Origin: Bacillus sp. SD075 | GTDB lineage: Bacteria > Bacillota > Bacilli > Bacillales > DSM-1321 | NCBI RefSeq assembly: GCF_017355165.1 | Contig: NZ_JADILK010000014.1 | Location: 32,641 to 96,640, forward strand | Direction of reading: 5' to 3' | Length of the DNA stretch: 64,000 nucleotides | Part shown: positions 63,976 to 64,000 of the stretch, one piece after another | How positions within the stretch are numbered: the stretch's first letter is position 1 | How the letters are laid out: each line of letters starts with the position of its first letter | Position numbers and translations under genes: made by a program | Notes under the pieces: model-generated | Databases searched by the model: none | Seen by the model: only the letters and a program-made list of their open reading frames with translations | Told to the model about the DNA's origin: nothing

Positions 63976-64000
63976 GAAATTCCCTTTGAAATTTTGACCA

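Overview
The window is chromosomal DNA of a low-GC Gram-positive, spore-forming Bacillaceae member. Gene content (glgBCDA, pdxST with a divergent PdxR, a sulfate-assimilation operon behind a SAM riboswitch, exoA, azlCD) and the many strong GGAGG-type ribosome binding sites suggest a Peribacillus (former Bacillus simplex group) or close relative. The genus is an inference. Most genes lie on the minus strand. No rRNA, tRNA or CRISPR array was seen.

Left part (1-6 kb): a partial gene running off the left edge, a flavodoxin under a Fur box, a small IDEAL-domain-like protein whose promoter is covered by two Fur boxes, a two-gene operon of very small proteins, an MFS exporter, an aminotransferase remnant and a DUF192 gene.

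6-18 kb is the most unusual section. GalU, UDP-glucose dehydrogenase and a UDP-glucuronate 4-epimerase-like enzyme would supply UDP-glucuronate and UDP-galacturonate. Beside them are a glycosyltransferase with a long Gln-rich tail, an overlapping protein made of two kinase-like domains with an altered catalytic loop, and a Gln-rich protein of three exact-length 47-residue repeats. The same section holds a decayed third kinase-like gene, a decayed possible surface-protein gene, two decayed copies of a tyrosine recombinase, and a prolyl 4-hydroxylase-like gene of the type that modifies collagen-like proteins. It reads as a surface (possibly spore-surface) glycan and glycoprotein locus undergoing turnover. 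I regard it as the best candidate for an undescribed system.

18-30 kb: a protein with two HTH units, a coiled coil and a J-like domain; a frameshifted IS110-family element with a candidate bridge-RNA region; a BlaI / M56 peptidase / DoxX set with two matching operators; a Rossmann oxidoreductase, a histidine phosphatase, small conserved proteins, exoA and a cardiolipin synthase.

30-44 kb: glgB-glgC-glgD-glgA without glgP, a separate GH15 hydrolase with a cre-like site, azlCD, a Mug-type uracil-DNA glycosylase, then a broken acyl-CoA ligase next to a broken GAF/PucR-type regulator that seem to have decayed together.

44-52 kb: sulfate assimilation and siroheme synthesis, transcribed leftward from a SAM-I riboswitch: yezD, cysH, sat, cysC, ferredoxin-type sulfite reductase, DUF3906, sumT, sirB, ylnF, then a terminator and a TauE/SafE permease.

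52-64 kb: an FMN reductase, a TetR regulator with an SDR enzyme and a long palindromic operator, pdxST with divergent pdxR, an intergenic repeat patch, D-serine dehydratase, a PabB-PabC fusion and two paralogous luciferase-like monooxygenases.
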